IMG/VR virus record: IMGVR_UViG_3300006793_000275
Location: 1 to 24,318 of that record
Source: a virus
DNA: 24,318 nucleotides
Strand: one strand, 5' to 3'
Shown here in pieces: positions 14,416 through 20,422 of the stretch. Position 1 is the stretch's first letter. Every line of letters starts with the position of its first letter. Under the pieces are notes generated by a model. It ran no database searches and was not told where the DNA came from. It worked only from the letters and a program-made list of their open reading frames with translations. A program made the translations under genes and the position numbers.

Positions 14416-14670
14416 ATGGCTGAAGAAAATAATAACGTAGAGGAGCAACAAGCCCCTCAGCTCAGTCTTCAAGATATTGCAACCGCAGTTCAGGTAATTG
14501 ATATCTGTTCAAAGCGCGGAGCATTTGAAGGCCAAGAGCTAGAAGTAGTAGGCGGTGTAAGAAATAGAATTCTTTCATTCCTACAAGCTGCTGCACCTAA
14601 GGACGAAGTTCCTGAAGGTGAAGTACCAGTTGCTGATGAGCAACCATCTGAAGAAGATTCAGACGCTTAA
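14416..14670 (+). CDS. Conserved small protein of unknown function (84 residues)
   Basis: This is a small protein recognisable as a marine T4-like phage conserved hypothetical. Its core, LSLQDIATAVQVIDICSKRGAFEGQELEVVGGVRNRILSFL, is a helical segment of mixed charge with a single Cys. Both termini are acidic and low in complexity (EENNNVEEQQAP and PSEEDSDA). It has AAAGGAG before the ATG, a late promoter of its own and a terminator directly after, so it is a monocistronic late unit placed inside the replication cluster. Late expression and high acidity would suit a virion or assembly role; that is inference. Confidence 0.75.
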   Translation: MAEENNNVEEQQAPQLSLQDIATAVQVIDICSKRGAFEGQELEVVGGVRNRILSFLQAAAPKDEVPEGEVPVADEQPSEEDSDA

Positions 14671-14675
14671 CCTGA

Positions 14676-14700
14676 GGGGAAGACATTCCCCACATTTTTT
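14676..14700 (+). terminator. Intrinsic terminator after the 84-residue ORF
   Basis: GGGGAA (14676-14681) pairs with TTCCCC (14686-14691) around GACA. Three bases later comes a run of six T. Genes 44, 62 and regA have no obvious promoter after it, so they probably depend on readthrough from the gene 45 promoter. Confidence 0.85.
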
Positions 14701-14715
14701 ATTAAGGATTATATT

Positions 14716-15030
14716 ATGGAACGAACTGAAAAAACAAATCTACTCGAAGCACTCAAGACTGGAAACGTAACAGTCACATTCAAAAAGATAGGTACTGGCG
14801 AAATTAGAATTATGCCATGTACTCTTAACCCCGAACTACTAAAAGAACAAGGTGTTGATATCACTGTCAGCATGTCGGCCGATTCTGAAGCATATGCCGT
14901 TTGGTCATTAGACAAAAAAGCATGGAGAAGTTTTAGATTGGACACTGTTATGCAGTGGGATAAAAACTGGCCAACCAGAGTTGTAGATGACGCTGGAGTT
15001 GATTTAGCAACGGGGAAATTTGTAGGATGA
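14716..15030 (+). CDS. DUF2693-like small protein
   Basis: This 104-residue protein has the DUF2693 pattern: LLEALKTGNVTVTFKKIGTGEIRIMPCTLNPE, then a variable middle and WRSFRLDTVMQWDKNW. The beta-rich composition suggests a small barrel. The function of this family, common in T4-like and other phages, is unknown. AAGGA (14704-14708) precedes the ATG. It overlaps gene 44 by ATGA and so is translationally coupled to the clamp loader. Its position in the 45-44-62 cluster hints at a replication link, but no motif supports a specific role. Confidence 0.72.
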   Translation: MERTEKTNLLEALKTGNVTVTFKKIGTGEIRIMPCTLNPELLKEQGVDITVSMSADSEAYAVWSLDKKAWRSFRLDTVMQWDKNWPTRVVDDAGVDLATGKFVG

Positions 15031-15962
15031 ATGAATTTTTATGGGTAGAAAAGTATCGTCCTAAAACCATTGACGACTGTATATTACCAGACAACATTAA
15101 GCAAACTTTTAAAGCCGTTGTTAACGGAGGTGAATTGCACAACATGCTATTGACTGGCACAGCTGGTCTTGGTAAAACTACAGTCGCCAAAGCGTTATGT
15201 AACGAACTCGATTTAGATTATTTATTAATTAATGGTTCAGAAGAATCAGGTATTGATACACTAAGAAACAAAATTAAACAATTCGCTTCATCGGTCTCAC
15301 TCCAAGGTGGCTACAAAGTAGTTATCCTCGATGAAGCGGATTACCTTAATCCACAATCTACACAACCAGCACTAAGAGGATTCATCGAAGAGTTCTCAGC
15401 TAATTGTAGATTTATACTTACATGTAATTTTAAGAACCGAATTATTGACCCATTGCATTCTCGCTGTAGTGTGATTGAATTTAATATCTCTAAAAAAGAG
15501 TCGGTAAAATTATGTGGTTCTTTTCTACAAAGAAGCAAAAACATTCTTACTGAAGAAGGTGTTGCATATGACGAAAAGATTTTAGCAGAACTCATTATGA
15601 AATATATGCCAGATTGGCGAAGAGTTCTAAATGAATTACAGCGATACGGAACATCGGGTAATATTGATTCAGGTATTCTTGTTTCACTATCTGATGTATC
15701 AATCAATGAGCTAATGAACGCTCTTAAACTTAAAGACTTTAAAAAGATGAGACAATGGGTGTCTAATAATATTGACTCAGACCCAGCTCAGCTATTCAGA
15801 AAAATATATGATAATATGAACGATTATGTAAATCCACAGAGTATTCCACAGTTGGTTCTTATTCTCGCCGATTATCAATATAAGAATAGTTTTGTTGCTG
15901 ACCATGAACTCAATATGGTTGCTTGTTGTACAGAAATAATGGCAGGAGTACAATTCAAATGA
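15027..15962 (+). CDS. 44: Clamp loader large subunit gp44
   Basis: This AAA+ ATPase forms the 4:1 gp44/gp62 clamp loader that opens and loads gp45. The 311 residues compare with 319 in T4. Motifs: VEKYRPKTIDDCILP (box II-like N-terminus), GTAGLGKT (44-51, Walker A), LDEADYL (101-107, Walker B) and the SRC arginine-finger motif (145-147). Its start overlaps the DUF2693-like gene and its stop overlaps the following small ORF (ATGA), so the whole 44-62-regA stretch is coupled. Confidence 0.96.
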   Translation: MNEFLWVEKYRPKTIDDCILPDNIKQTFKAVVNGGELHNMLLTGTAGLGKTTVAKALCNELDLDYLLINGSEESGIDTLRNKIKQFASSVSLQGGYKVVILDEADYLNPQSTQPALRGFIEEFSANCRFILTCNFKNRIIDPLHSRCSVIEFNISKKESVKLCGSFLQRSKNILTEEGVAYDEKILAELIMKYMPDWRRVLNELQRYGTSGNIDSGILVSLSDVSINELMNALKLKDFKKMRQWVSNNIDSDPAQLFRKIYDNMNDYVNPQSIPQLVLILADYQYKNSFVADHELNMVACCTEIMAGVQFK

Positions 15963-16126
15963 GATGGGATATTATTATAGTTAGTTATGACGGTACTGAA
16001 AAATATAGAGCATGCCGATTTAATGAAGATAATGTAATAACCAAAGAACAAACCTTTGAAAACAAAATCGAAGCAGAGGTTTATATCGCATACGAACAAA
16101 AACAGGAACAGAATGAATCCGTTTGA
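15959..16126 (+). CDS. Small ORF between genes 44 and 62 (55 residues)
   Basis: A 55-residue product beginning MRWDIIIVSYDGTEKYRACRF, with an ATGA overlap with gene 44 and a 14-nt overlap with gene 62. AGGAG (15944-15948) lies 10 nt upstream. The pattern is beta strand, beta strand, then a Lys/Glu-rich helix, with no recognised family. The coupling on both sides and the open frame make it a believable gene. A role tied to the clamp loader is only suggested by position. Confidence 0.65.
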   Translation: MRWDIIIVSYDGTEKYRACRFNEDNVITKEQTFENKIEAEVYIAYEQKQEQNESV

Positions 16127-16496
16127 CTATTTAAAATCTATTAATTCGACCAAGAAAAACATTATGGTCGATGATGTAACTGAAAAAGAATACAGTCCAT
16201 TTATTATTAATCGTGGATTGTCATTCTTTCCAGATACGATTTTATATGCTAACGAAATGAATCTAAAACACCACCTAGACCATAGGCTTCAATATGATTT
16301 TCTTATAAATATAATTAAGAAGAAAAAACGGTTCTCAAAGTGGGTTAAGCCACAAGAGGTTACCGATATCGAAGTCATAAAAGAATATTATGGATATAGC
16401 GACGAAAAGGCTAAATCTGTTATACAATTATTAAATGATGATAAAATAGAAGAATTGAAACAAAGGATTTATAAAGGTGGAAAACGAAAATATTGA
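16113..16496 (+). CDS. 62: Clamp loader small subunit gp62
   Basis: This is the small, non-ATPase subunit of the T4-type clamp loader. The chosen ATG at 16113 gives 127 residues beginning MNPFDYLKSINSTKKNIM, like the T4 gp62 N-terminus; AGGA (16104-16107) is 5 nt upstream. Extending to an earlier ATG at 16056 would run through the upstream ORF and is unlikely. The body contains EYSPFIINRGLSFFPDTILYANEMN, a well-conserved gp62 stretch. It is shorter than T4 gp62 (187), as is usual in marine relatives. A TATAAATA at 16304-16311 lies inside the coding sequence. Confidence 0.88.
   Translation: MNPFDYLKSINSTKKNIMVDDVTEKEYSPFIINRGLSFFPDTILYANEMNLKHHLDHRLQYDFLINIIKKKKRFSKWVKPQEVTDIEVIKEYYGYSDEKAKSVIQLLNDDKIEELKQRIYKGGKRKY
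16304..16311 (+). promoter_or_regulatory. Possible internal late box in gene 62
   Basis: An exact TATAAATA lies within the coding region of 62, about 165 bp before regA. In AT-rich DNA it could be chance; it is listed because it is an exact match upstream of a gene start. Confidence 0.25.
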
Positions 16497-16902
16497 AATA
16501 AAAAACTGGTCACCAGCTGATATGCTAGAAGTATCTTTAAACGAACCGGACGATTTTCTTAAAGTACGAGAAACATTAACTCGTATTGGAGTCGCGTCAA
16601 GAAAAGATAACAAACTTTTTCAGTCATGTCATATTTTACACAAGCAAGGTAGGTACTTTTTAGTACACTTTAAAGAATTATTTTTATTAGATGGTAAGCC
16701 GTCTAATTTAATCGAGAATGATTTACAAAGAAGAAACACAATTGCCACCTTATTGGCTGATTGGGGTTTAATTAGTATAATTAAAAAAGGCCCTGTAACA
16801 GAACTTGCACCATTGAGACAAATTAAGGTTATACCTTTTAAAGAAAAAGCTCATTGGGAATTATGTCCAAAATATAACATTGGTAACTCGAATAAGCAGT
16901 AA
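16477..16902 (+). CDS. regA: RegA translational repressor
   Basis: RegA binds early-gene ribosome sites to repress their translation, including 44, 45 and 62 in T4. The core MLEVSLNEPDDFLKVRETLTRIGVASRKDNKLFQSCHI aligns almost residue for residue with T4 RegA. The best start is the GTG at 16477, with AAGGA (16463-16467) 9 nt upstream, giving a 15-residue N-terminal extension (MENENIEIKNWSPAD) relative to T4. The ATG at 16522 matches the T4 N-terminus exactly but has no ribosome site. The GTG start overlaps gene 62 by 20 nt. The C-terminus QIKVIPFKEKAHWELCPKYNIG extends beyond T4 RegA. It is the last gene before the inserted fiber cassette. Confidence 0.93.
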   Translation: MENENIEIKNWSPADMLEVSLNEPDDFLKVRETLTRIGVASRKDNKLFQSCHILHKQGRYFLVHFKELFLLDGKPSNLIENDLQRRNTIATLLADWGLISIIKKGPVTELAPLRQIKVIPFKEKAHWELCPKYNIGNSNKQ

Positions 16903-16917
16903 AAGTCTTATAAATAA
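16901..16917 (+). repeat. 17-bp direct repeat, left copy (contains a late box)
   Basis: AAAAGTCTTATAAATAA, starting within the regA stop codon, is identical to 19565-19581. The two copies bracket the fiber, chaperone and glycosyltransferase genes. Confidence 0.8.
16909..16916 (+). promoter_or_regulatory. T4-type late promoter box TATAAATA (fiber cassette)
   Basis: Exact late box; the predicted start near 16922 gives a short leader with AGGAG (16929-16933) ahead of the ATG at 16939. It probably drives all three cassette genes. Confidence 0.87.
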
Positions 16918-16938
16918 TAGTAAATTATAGGAGATTAA

Positions 16939-17838
16939 ATGAGTACACTAACAACAAATGGTTCATTAGCATTTTCTGAAATAGAACTTGAGTATGATGT
17001 ATATTCAGGTAGTTCACCGTTCGGAATAAATGGCTATTATGATGCAGACCCGTATCATGATGTACCAGCATCTGGAACTATTAGCGTAGATGATTTACGC
17101 GGTACAAGTAAACAAACTGTTAGAATAGAACCTGGAGAATCCGGTGACAGTGCTACACGATATGGATTTAGTGAATATCAAGGAAGTTCATATTACGTAG
17201 CTGAAAGCGGAGAATCAGCTGCTGCATTTGGTACAGAAAGTAGAACAGCTGACGTTTTAACAGATACAACAGATATTAGAGGTATAGTTGCTGAGTTGGC
17301 TGGATACAGCGGAGGCCAAAGCACGCAAAATGCTAGTGCAGGTAGTATAGTCGCAGGAAGCGGTGTTAATCTTTTAATATCTATTAATACTTCAACGCAC
17401 ACTGGGTGGAGCAACTGTTCAGCATTTTGCGATAGTCTACCACACCCACCTGGAAGCGTATACAATCCATGGGGCGGCGGTTTATCAACTAGTTATCAAG
17501 TGGCCGATGGATATAACTATTCAACTACAGCAACTTCTGCAAATACTGTATACACATTCCCTAGACAAATGTATGGGACTTTACCAGCTGGCCAGCAAGG
17601 CCAGCAAACAACTGGATATTTCGATGTGTATCATACCAAAGCTTTATCTAACACAAACCCAAGCGCTTACGGTTTACACTTTTCAAATACATGGAATTCT
17701 AGGTACAATTGGGTAACGCAAACATTTTTTACAGGGCATCAAAACAAATATAAACATGCTGCTCAAATGCTTTATTCTGGAGCTCGTCATGACGAACTGA
17801 CAGGCTCAGGTAATGAAGTATACTTTTATTTTTATTAA
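16939..17838 (+). CDS. Fiber-like virion structural protein
   Basis: This 299-residue protein has an N-terminal module LAFSEIELEYDV...DVPASGTISVDDLRGTS that is common in marine myovirus tail, fiber and neck-appendage proteins. After it come Gly/Ser/Thr/Tyr/Asn-rich beta repeats, two Cys in NCSAFCDSL and an aromatic C-terminus ending EVYFYFY, typical of receptor-binding proteins. It is followed by a tail assembly chaperone-like gene, the usual partner of fibers. Its late promoter and strong AGGAG fit a virion protein. Receptor binding is inferred. The location inside the replication cluster is unusual. The first seven residues, MSTLTTN, match those of the gp3-like protein at 3104. Confidence 0.65.
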   Translation: MSTLTTNGSLAFSEIELEYDVYSGSSPFGINGYYDADPYHDVPASGTISVDDLRGTSKQTVRIEPGESGDSATRYGFSEYQGSSYYVAESGESAAAFGTESRTADVLTDTTDIRGIVAELAGYSGGQSTQNASAGSIVAGSGVNLLISINTSTHTGWSNCSAFCDSLPHPPGSVYNPWGGGLSTSYQVADGYNYSTTATSANTVYTFPRQMYGTLPAGQQGQQTTGYFDVYHTKALSNTNPSAYGLHFSNTWNSRYNWVTQTFFTGHQNKYKHAAQMLYSGARHDELTGSGNEVYFYFY

Positions 17839-17847
17839 GGAGAAATT

Positions 17848-18378
17848 ATGATAACATATACAATTGAAAAAGTAGATTTGCTAAATAAGCAAGTACTTGT
17901 TAAATACCAAAATGAGGGATACTCTGATTGGTGGAGAAAAATGGGTTTACCAGATAGTTTTGACGATGACTATTTACACGCCCTTGCAGAAGAAAATGCT
18001 GCAGTAGCTGCAAAATGGTGGAAAAAAACTAAAGGTATTGAAGATAATTATGTAGTTGCTGAACCTACTAAAACAATTAAAGAAATTGTTCTTTCAAATG
18101 AACCAGATTTTGACCCACAAGTTTCTAACTTAACCTGGGAATGGACTGAAGATTCTACTACTAAATATAAAACATATACCGTTACAGAAAAATCACCTGA
18201 AGACATGGCTTTTCAAATTAGAGAAAGAAGAAATCAAGAGCTCGGTATAACTGACCTTTACGCTTTATCAGATAGAACAATGAGTGATGAAATGACAGCT
18301 TATAGAAAAGCTTTAAGAGATATCACTAAACAGGAAACTTTTCCAAATAGTGTTATTTGGCCAATCTACCCAATTTAG
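17848..18378 (+). CDS. Phage tail assembly chaperone-like protein
   Basis: A 176-residue protein whose C-terminus, RRNQELGITDLYALSDRTMSDEMTAYRKALRDITKQETFPNSVIWPIYP, fits the phage tail assembly chaperone/fiber-assembly pattern (RN.LL..TDWYALPDRTMS...YRQALRDI). In this example Leu-Tyr replaces the frequent Trp. The N-terminal half is variable and contains Trp-rich stretches. AGGAG precedes the ATG, 9 bp after the fiber-like gene. It likely assists folding or attachment of that protein. Confidence 0.75.
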   Translation: MITYTIEKVDLLNKQVLVKYQNEGYSDWWRKMGLPDSFDDDYLHALAEENAAVAAKWWKKTKGIEDNYVVAEPTKTIKEIVLSNEPDFDPQVSNLTWEWTEDSTTKYKTYTVTEKSPEDMAFQIRERRNQELGITDLYALSDRTMSDEMTAYRKALRDITKQETFPNSVIWPIYPI

Positions 18379-18386
18379 GATTTAAT

Positions 18387-19511
18387 ATGTCAGCTAAGAA
18401 GCTAGGATTTTATGTATTAATTACACGAGGCGTTGCCGCAATGAAAAGGCATAAGCGCATGTGGGACGGTAGTCAAAGTCAAACAGTCGATAAGTCAGAA
18501 GTAAAATTTGTAATTAATACAAGAAATGAAAATTTTAAAGCCACTGCTACAGAATGGCTTGATTCAGAAGGGATATCTTGGGTATCTACAAAAAGTAATG
18601 GAGGACCTTCAAAAGGTAAAAACTCTGTTCTTACTGAATTTTTAAAATCTGACGATGACTATATGGTAATGATAGATGGTGATGACTTTTTAACACCTCA
18701 TGGCATTTACTTATATAAAGCAATAGCAAATCCAGAAGCACATGCTACAGCAGCTGGTGCACCTGATGATTGGGTAAGGCCTACACCTCCAGATGTAATT
18801 TCAATAGAAAACCAATATGGTATTATTCCAAACGAAGGTTATAGTTGGCACATGCGATGGGACGATGCAATAAGGTCATCACACCGACATGCATTAGACC
18901 CTAATAATCAAGACCACATTGCCGGACGTGGATATAGATGTTTCTTAAGGCCCCAGGGCTGGTGGGATTGGGCCATAGGCGGAAACTGGATTGAAAAAGG
19001 AAGTCCATACTTAACAATGTTATCTGATGCTCACCAAGAATTAACAAAATACGAACATGATTATGTTAATGGCTGTGAATCACATAATAGAGTCACATGG
19101 TATTCTCGTAAAGCAGTAGAATATGCACAGTTTCCGGAAGATTTGCTAGTAGGTGAAGACGTAATTAATTACCTAGAAGTAAAAGACGCTGGCAAAAAGG
19201 GTTTACTAGACGTAAGAGCTATGAATGACCTTTATCCAACTTATGTTTATGACCAAAGAATAGGCGGAATTGTATCATTAGCAAATGATAAAAACCATGG
19301 TCGTGGATGGTTAGATTGGATGACTGTTTTTATTCAATATTTTAAAAGATACGAAGCAGCTGGAAAATTACATCACATCGATGATTATCTAATCCCTTGG
19401 ATTGACTTACCTTATTGGCCAGATGGATATAAACCTGATACTTTAAATTTAGTACAATTCCCTCAACCTTCAACATCGTGGGAAAAACATTTTGGTCCTA
19501 GACCTAAATAA
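18387..19511 (+). CDS. Glycosyltransferase-like protein (GT-A type)
   Basis: A 374-residue protein with the layout of a GT-A family transferase. A Lys-rich stretch with GGPSKGKNSVLTEFL is followed by DDDYMVMIDGDDFLTP, where D97-G-D99-D100 is a DxD metal/nucleotide-sugar motif. Further conserved-looking aromatic segments occur (HMRWDDAIRS, GGNWIEKGS, VGEDVINYLEVK). I chose the ATG at 18387, with AGGA (18377-18380) 6 nt upstream; an earlier in-frame ATG at 18357 lies within the chaperone gene. In this late cassette it might glycosylate the fiber or another virion protein, or modify host surface polysaccharide. Donor and target cannot be read from the sequence. Confidence 0.65.
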   Translation: MSAKKLGFYVLITRGVAAMKRHKRMWDGSQSQTVDKSEVKFVINTRNENFKATATEWLDSEGISWVSTKSNGGPSKGKNSVLTEFLKSDDDYMVMIDGDDFLTPHGIYLYKAIANPEAHATAAGAPDDWVRPTPPDVISIENQYGIIPNEGYSWHMRWDDAIRSSHRHALDPNNQDHIAGRGYRCFLRPQGWWDWAIGGNWIEKGSPYLTMLSDAHQELTKYEHDYVNGCESHNRVTWYSRKAVEYAQFPEDLLVGEDVINYLEVKDAGKKGLLDVRAMNDLYPTYVYDQRIGGIVSLANDKNHGRGWLDWMTVFIQYFKRYEAAGKLHHIDDYLIPWIDLPYWPDGYKPDTLNLVQFPQPSTSWEKHFGPRPK

Positions 19512-19521
19512 AATTAAACAC

Positions 19522-19550
19522 TGTACTTTTCAATAAAAACGTGGTATAAT
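19522..19550 (+). promoter_or_regulatory. Early-type promoter for hsp20 (TGTACT-N17-TATAAT)
   Basis: TGTACT 19522-19527, 17 bp, TATAAT 19545-19550 with extended TGG. This is the only family member with T at the last -35 position. It sits 22 bp ahead of a late box, so hsp20 has tandem early and late promoters. Confidence 0.8.
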
Positions 19551-19564
19551 ACACATATAAGATT

Positions 19565-19581
19565 AAAAGTCTTATAAATAA
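19565..19581 (+). repeat. 17-bp direct repeat, right copy (contains a late box)
   Basis: Identical to 16901-16917. Recombination between the copies would delete the cassette and leave regA, one late promoter and hsp20. Confidence 0.8.
19573..19580 (+). promoter_or_regulatory. T4-type late promoter box TATAAATA (hsp20)
   Basis: Exact late box. The predicted start near 19586 coincides with the first base of the bulged-G hairpin stem, so the hairpin would form the extreme 5' end of the late transcript. Confidence 0.85.
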
Positions 19582-19585
19582 AACC

Positions 19586-19608
19586 GAGATGCCGAATAAC
19601 CGGGTCTC
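19586..19608 (+). promoter_or_regulatory. Bulged-G leader hairpin, copy 2
   Basis: GAGA (19586-19589) pairs with TCTC (19605-19608), then a T-G wobble with bulged G at 19591, CCG/CGG and loop AATAAC. The outer stem differs in sequence from copy 1 at 14355 while pairing is kept. The loop resembles the AAUAACUC loop I recall for the T4 gene 43 translational operator; the similarity is suggestive only. Confidence 0.55.
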
Positions 19609-19649
19609 ATAATATTAATAACCCTTGCTTAATAATAGGAGGAAATAAG

Positions 19650-20105
19650 ATGGTTAGAAATACTTTGAACGTACCTCGTTCACTTTTTGTAGGCTTTGAA
19701 GGCCTGTTCGATGAACTAGAAAGGATTCACACATCCGCTAGGTCAGGGAATGACAATTACCCACCACACAACATCGTGAAAGTCGATGAGGAACAATTCC
19801 TTATCGAGATGGCTGTTGCTGGATTTACTAAAGATGATGTTGAACTTGAAGTCAAGGATGGCATTCTTAAGGTAAGAGGTAAAGTTGAAAATGACGAACG
19901 TGAATATGCTTATAAAGGTATATCATCCCGCAAATTTGAGAAGAGCTTCCGTCTCTCAGAATTTGTCGTAATAGATGGTGCCGATTTAGAGAACGGAATA
20001 CTAGTGGTGTATGCCAGAGTAGAGGTTCCCGAGGAAAGGCGTCCTAGGAAGATTCAAATAGGGTCTGCTGGGGCATCAAAGAAGAAGGAATTTATTCAAG
20101 AATAG
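19650..20105 (+). CDS. hsp20: Small heat shock protein Hsp20
   Basis: An alpha-crystallin-type chaperone of 151 residues. The alpha-crystallin domain spans about residues 40-130: HNIVKVDEEQFLIEMAVAGFTKDDVELEVKDGILKVRGKV, then KFEKSFRLSEFVVIDGADLENGILVVYARVEVPEE. The C-terminal PRKIQIG is the I-x-I/V oligomerisation motif (I-Q-I). Phage Hsp20 is common in marine T4-like genomes; it is thought to stabilise phage or host proteins, but its targets are unknown. AGGAGG (19637-19642) precedes the ATG. The early and late promoters in tandem suggest expression throughout infection. Confidence 0.94.
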   Translation: MVRNTLNVPRSLFVGFEGLFDELERIHTSARSGNDNYPPHNIVKVDEEQFLIEMAVAGFTKDDVELEVKDGILKVRGKVENDEREYAYKGISSRKFEKSFRLSEFVVIDGADLENGILVVYARVEVPEERRPRKIQIGSAGASKKKEFIQE

Positions 20106-20166
20106 ATTCTGGTGAGCAGCGAAAACCTAGTAGATAAGTAATAAACTTTTTTACTGGAGAACAGCA

Positions 20167-20307
20167 ATGAAAGCACTTATGCATTTCGTAGAAAAACACG
20201 AGGACATTGCGGAGGCCCTAGGAGGAGTAACTATCATGTTACTAACAGGAGGAGCAATATTAGGTATTGCACCGTCCATTATAATCATGACTAGTCAAAA
20301 CTTCTAG
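20167..20307 (+). CDS. Small membrane ORF (46 residues)
   Basis: A 46-residue product beginning MKALMHFVEKHEDIAEAL and continuing as a hydrophobic Gly-rich segment (about residues 20-42, TIMLLTGGAILGIAP and onward) that could form one membrane helix. GGAGA (20156-20160) lies 6 nt before the ATG and a terminator follows the stop closely, which supports a real gene co-transcribed with hsp20. The amphipathic N-terminus plus a single membrane span is compatible with a holin-like or membrane-modulating peptide, but nothing specific identifies it. Confidence 0.6.
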   Translation: MKALMHFVEKHEDIAEALGGVTIMLLTGGAILGIAPSIIIMTSQNF

Positions 20308-20328
20308 CTTCCAATTGAAAACTCATGC

Positions 20329-20358
20329 GGGGGGAGAGCAGTCTCCCTCCACTTTTTT
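20329..20358 (+). terminator. Intrinsic terminator after the small membrane ORF
   Basis: GGGGGGAGA (20329-20337) pairs with TCTCCCTCC (20342-20350), with one G-U pair, around GCAG. Six T follow after two bases. It insulates hsp20 transcription from gene 43. Confidence 0.9.
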
Positions 20359-20368
20359 CAAAAAACAC

Positions 20369-20397
20369 TGTACAAACCTATGATAGTATGGTATAAT
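20369..20397 (+). promoter_or_regulatory. Promoter for gene 43 (TGTACA-N17-TATAAT)
   Basis: TGTACA 20369-20374, 17 bp, TATAAT 20392-20397 with extended TGG. It starts 11 bp after the terminator's T-run, giving gene 43 an independent early-type promoter. Confidence 0.88.
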
Positions 20398-20422
20398 ATA
20401 TAATATACAAGGTGACAATTAT

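Noticed and set aside
15927-15954. TGTACA-N16-TACAAT near the end of gene 44
   Set aside because: The spacer is 16 rather than the invariant 17, there is no TGG, and it lies in coding sequence; it is probably chance.
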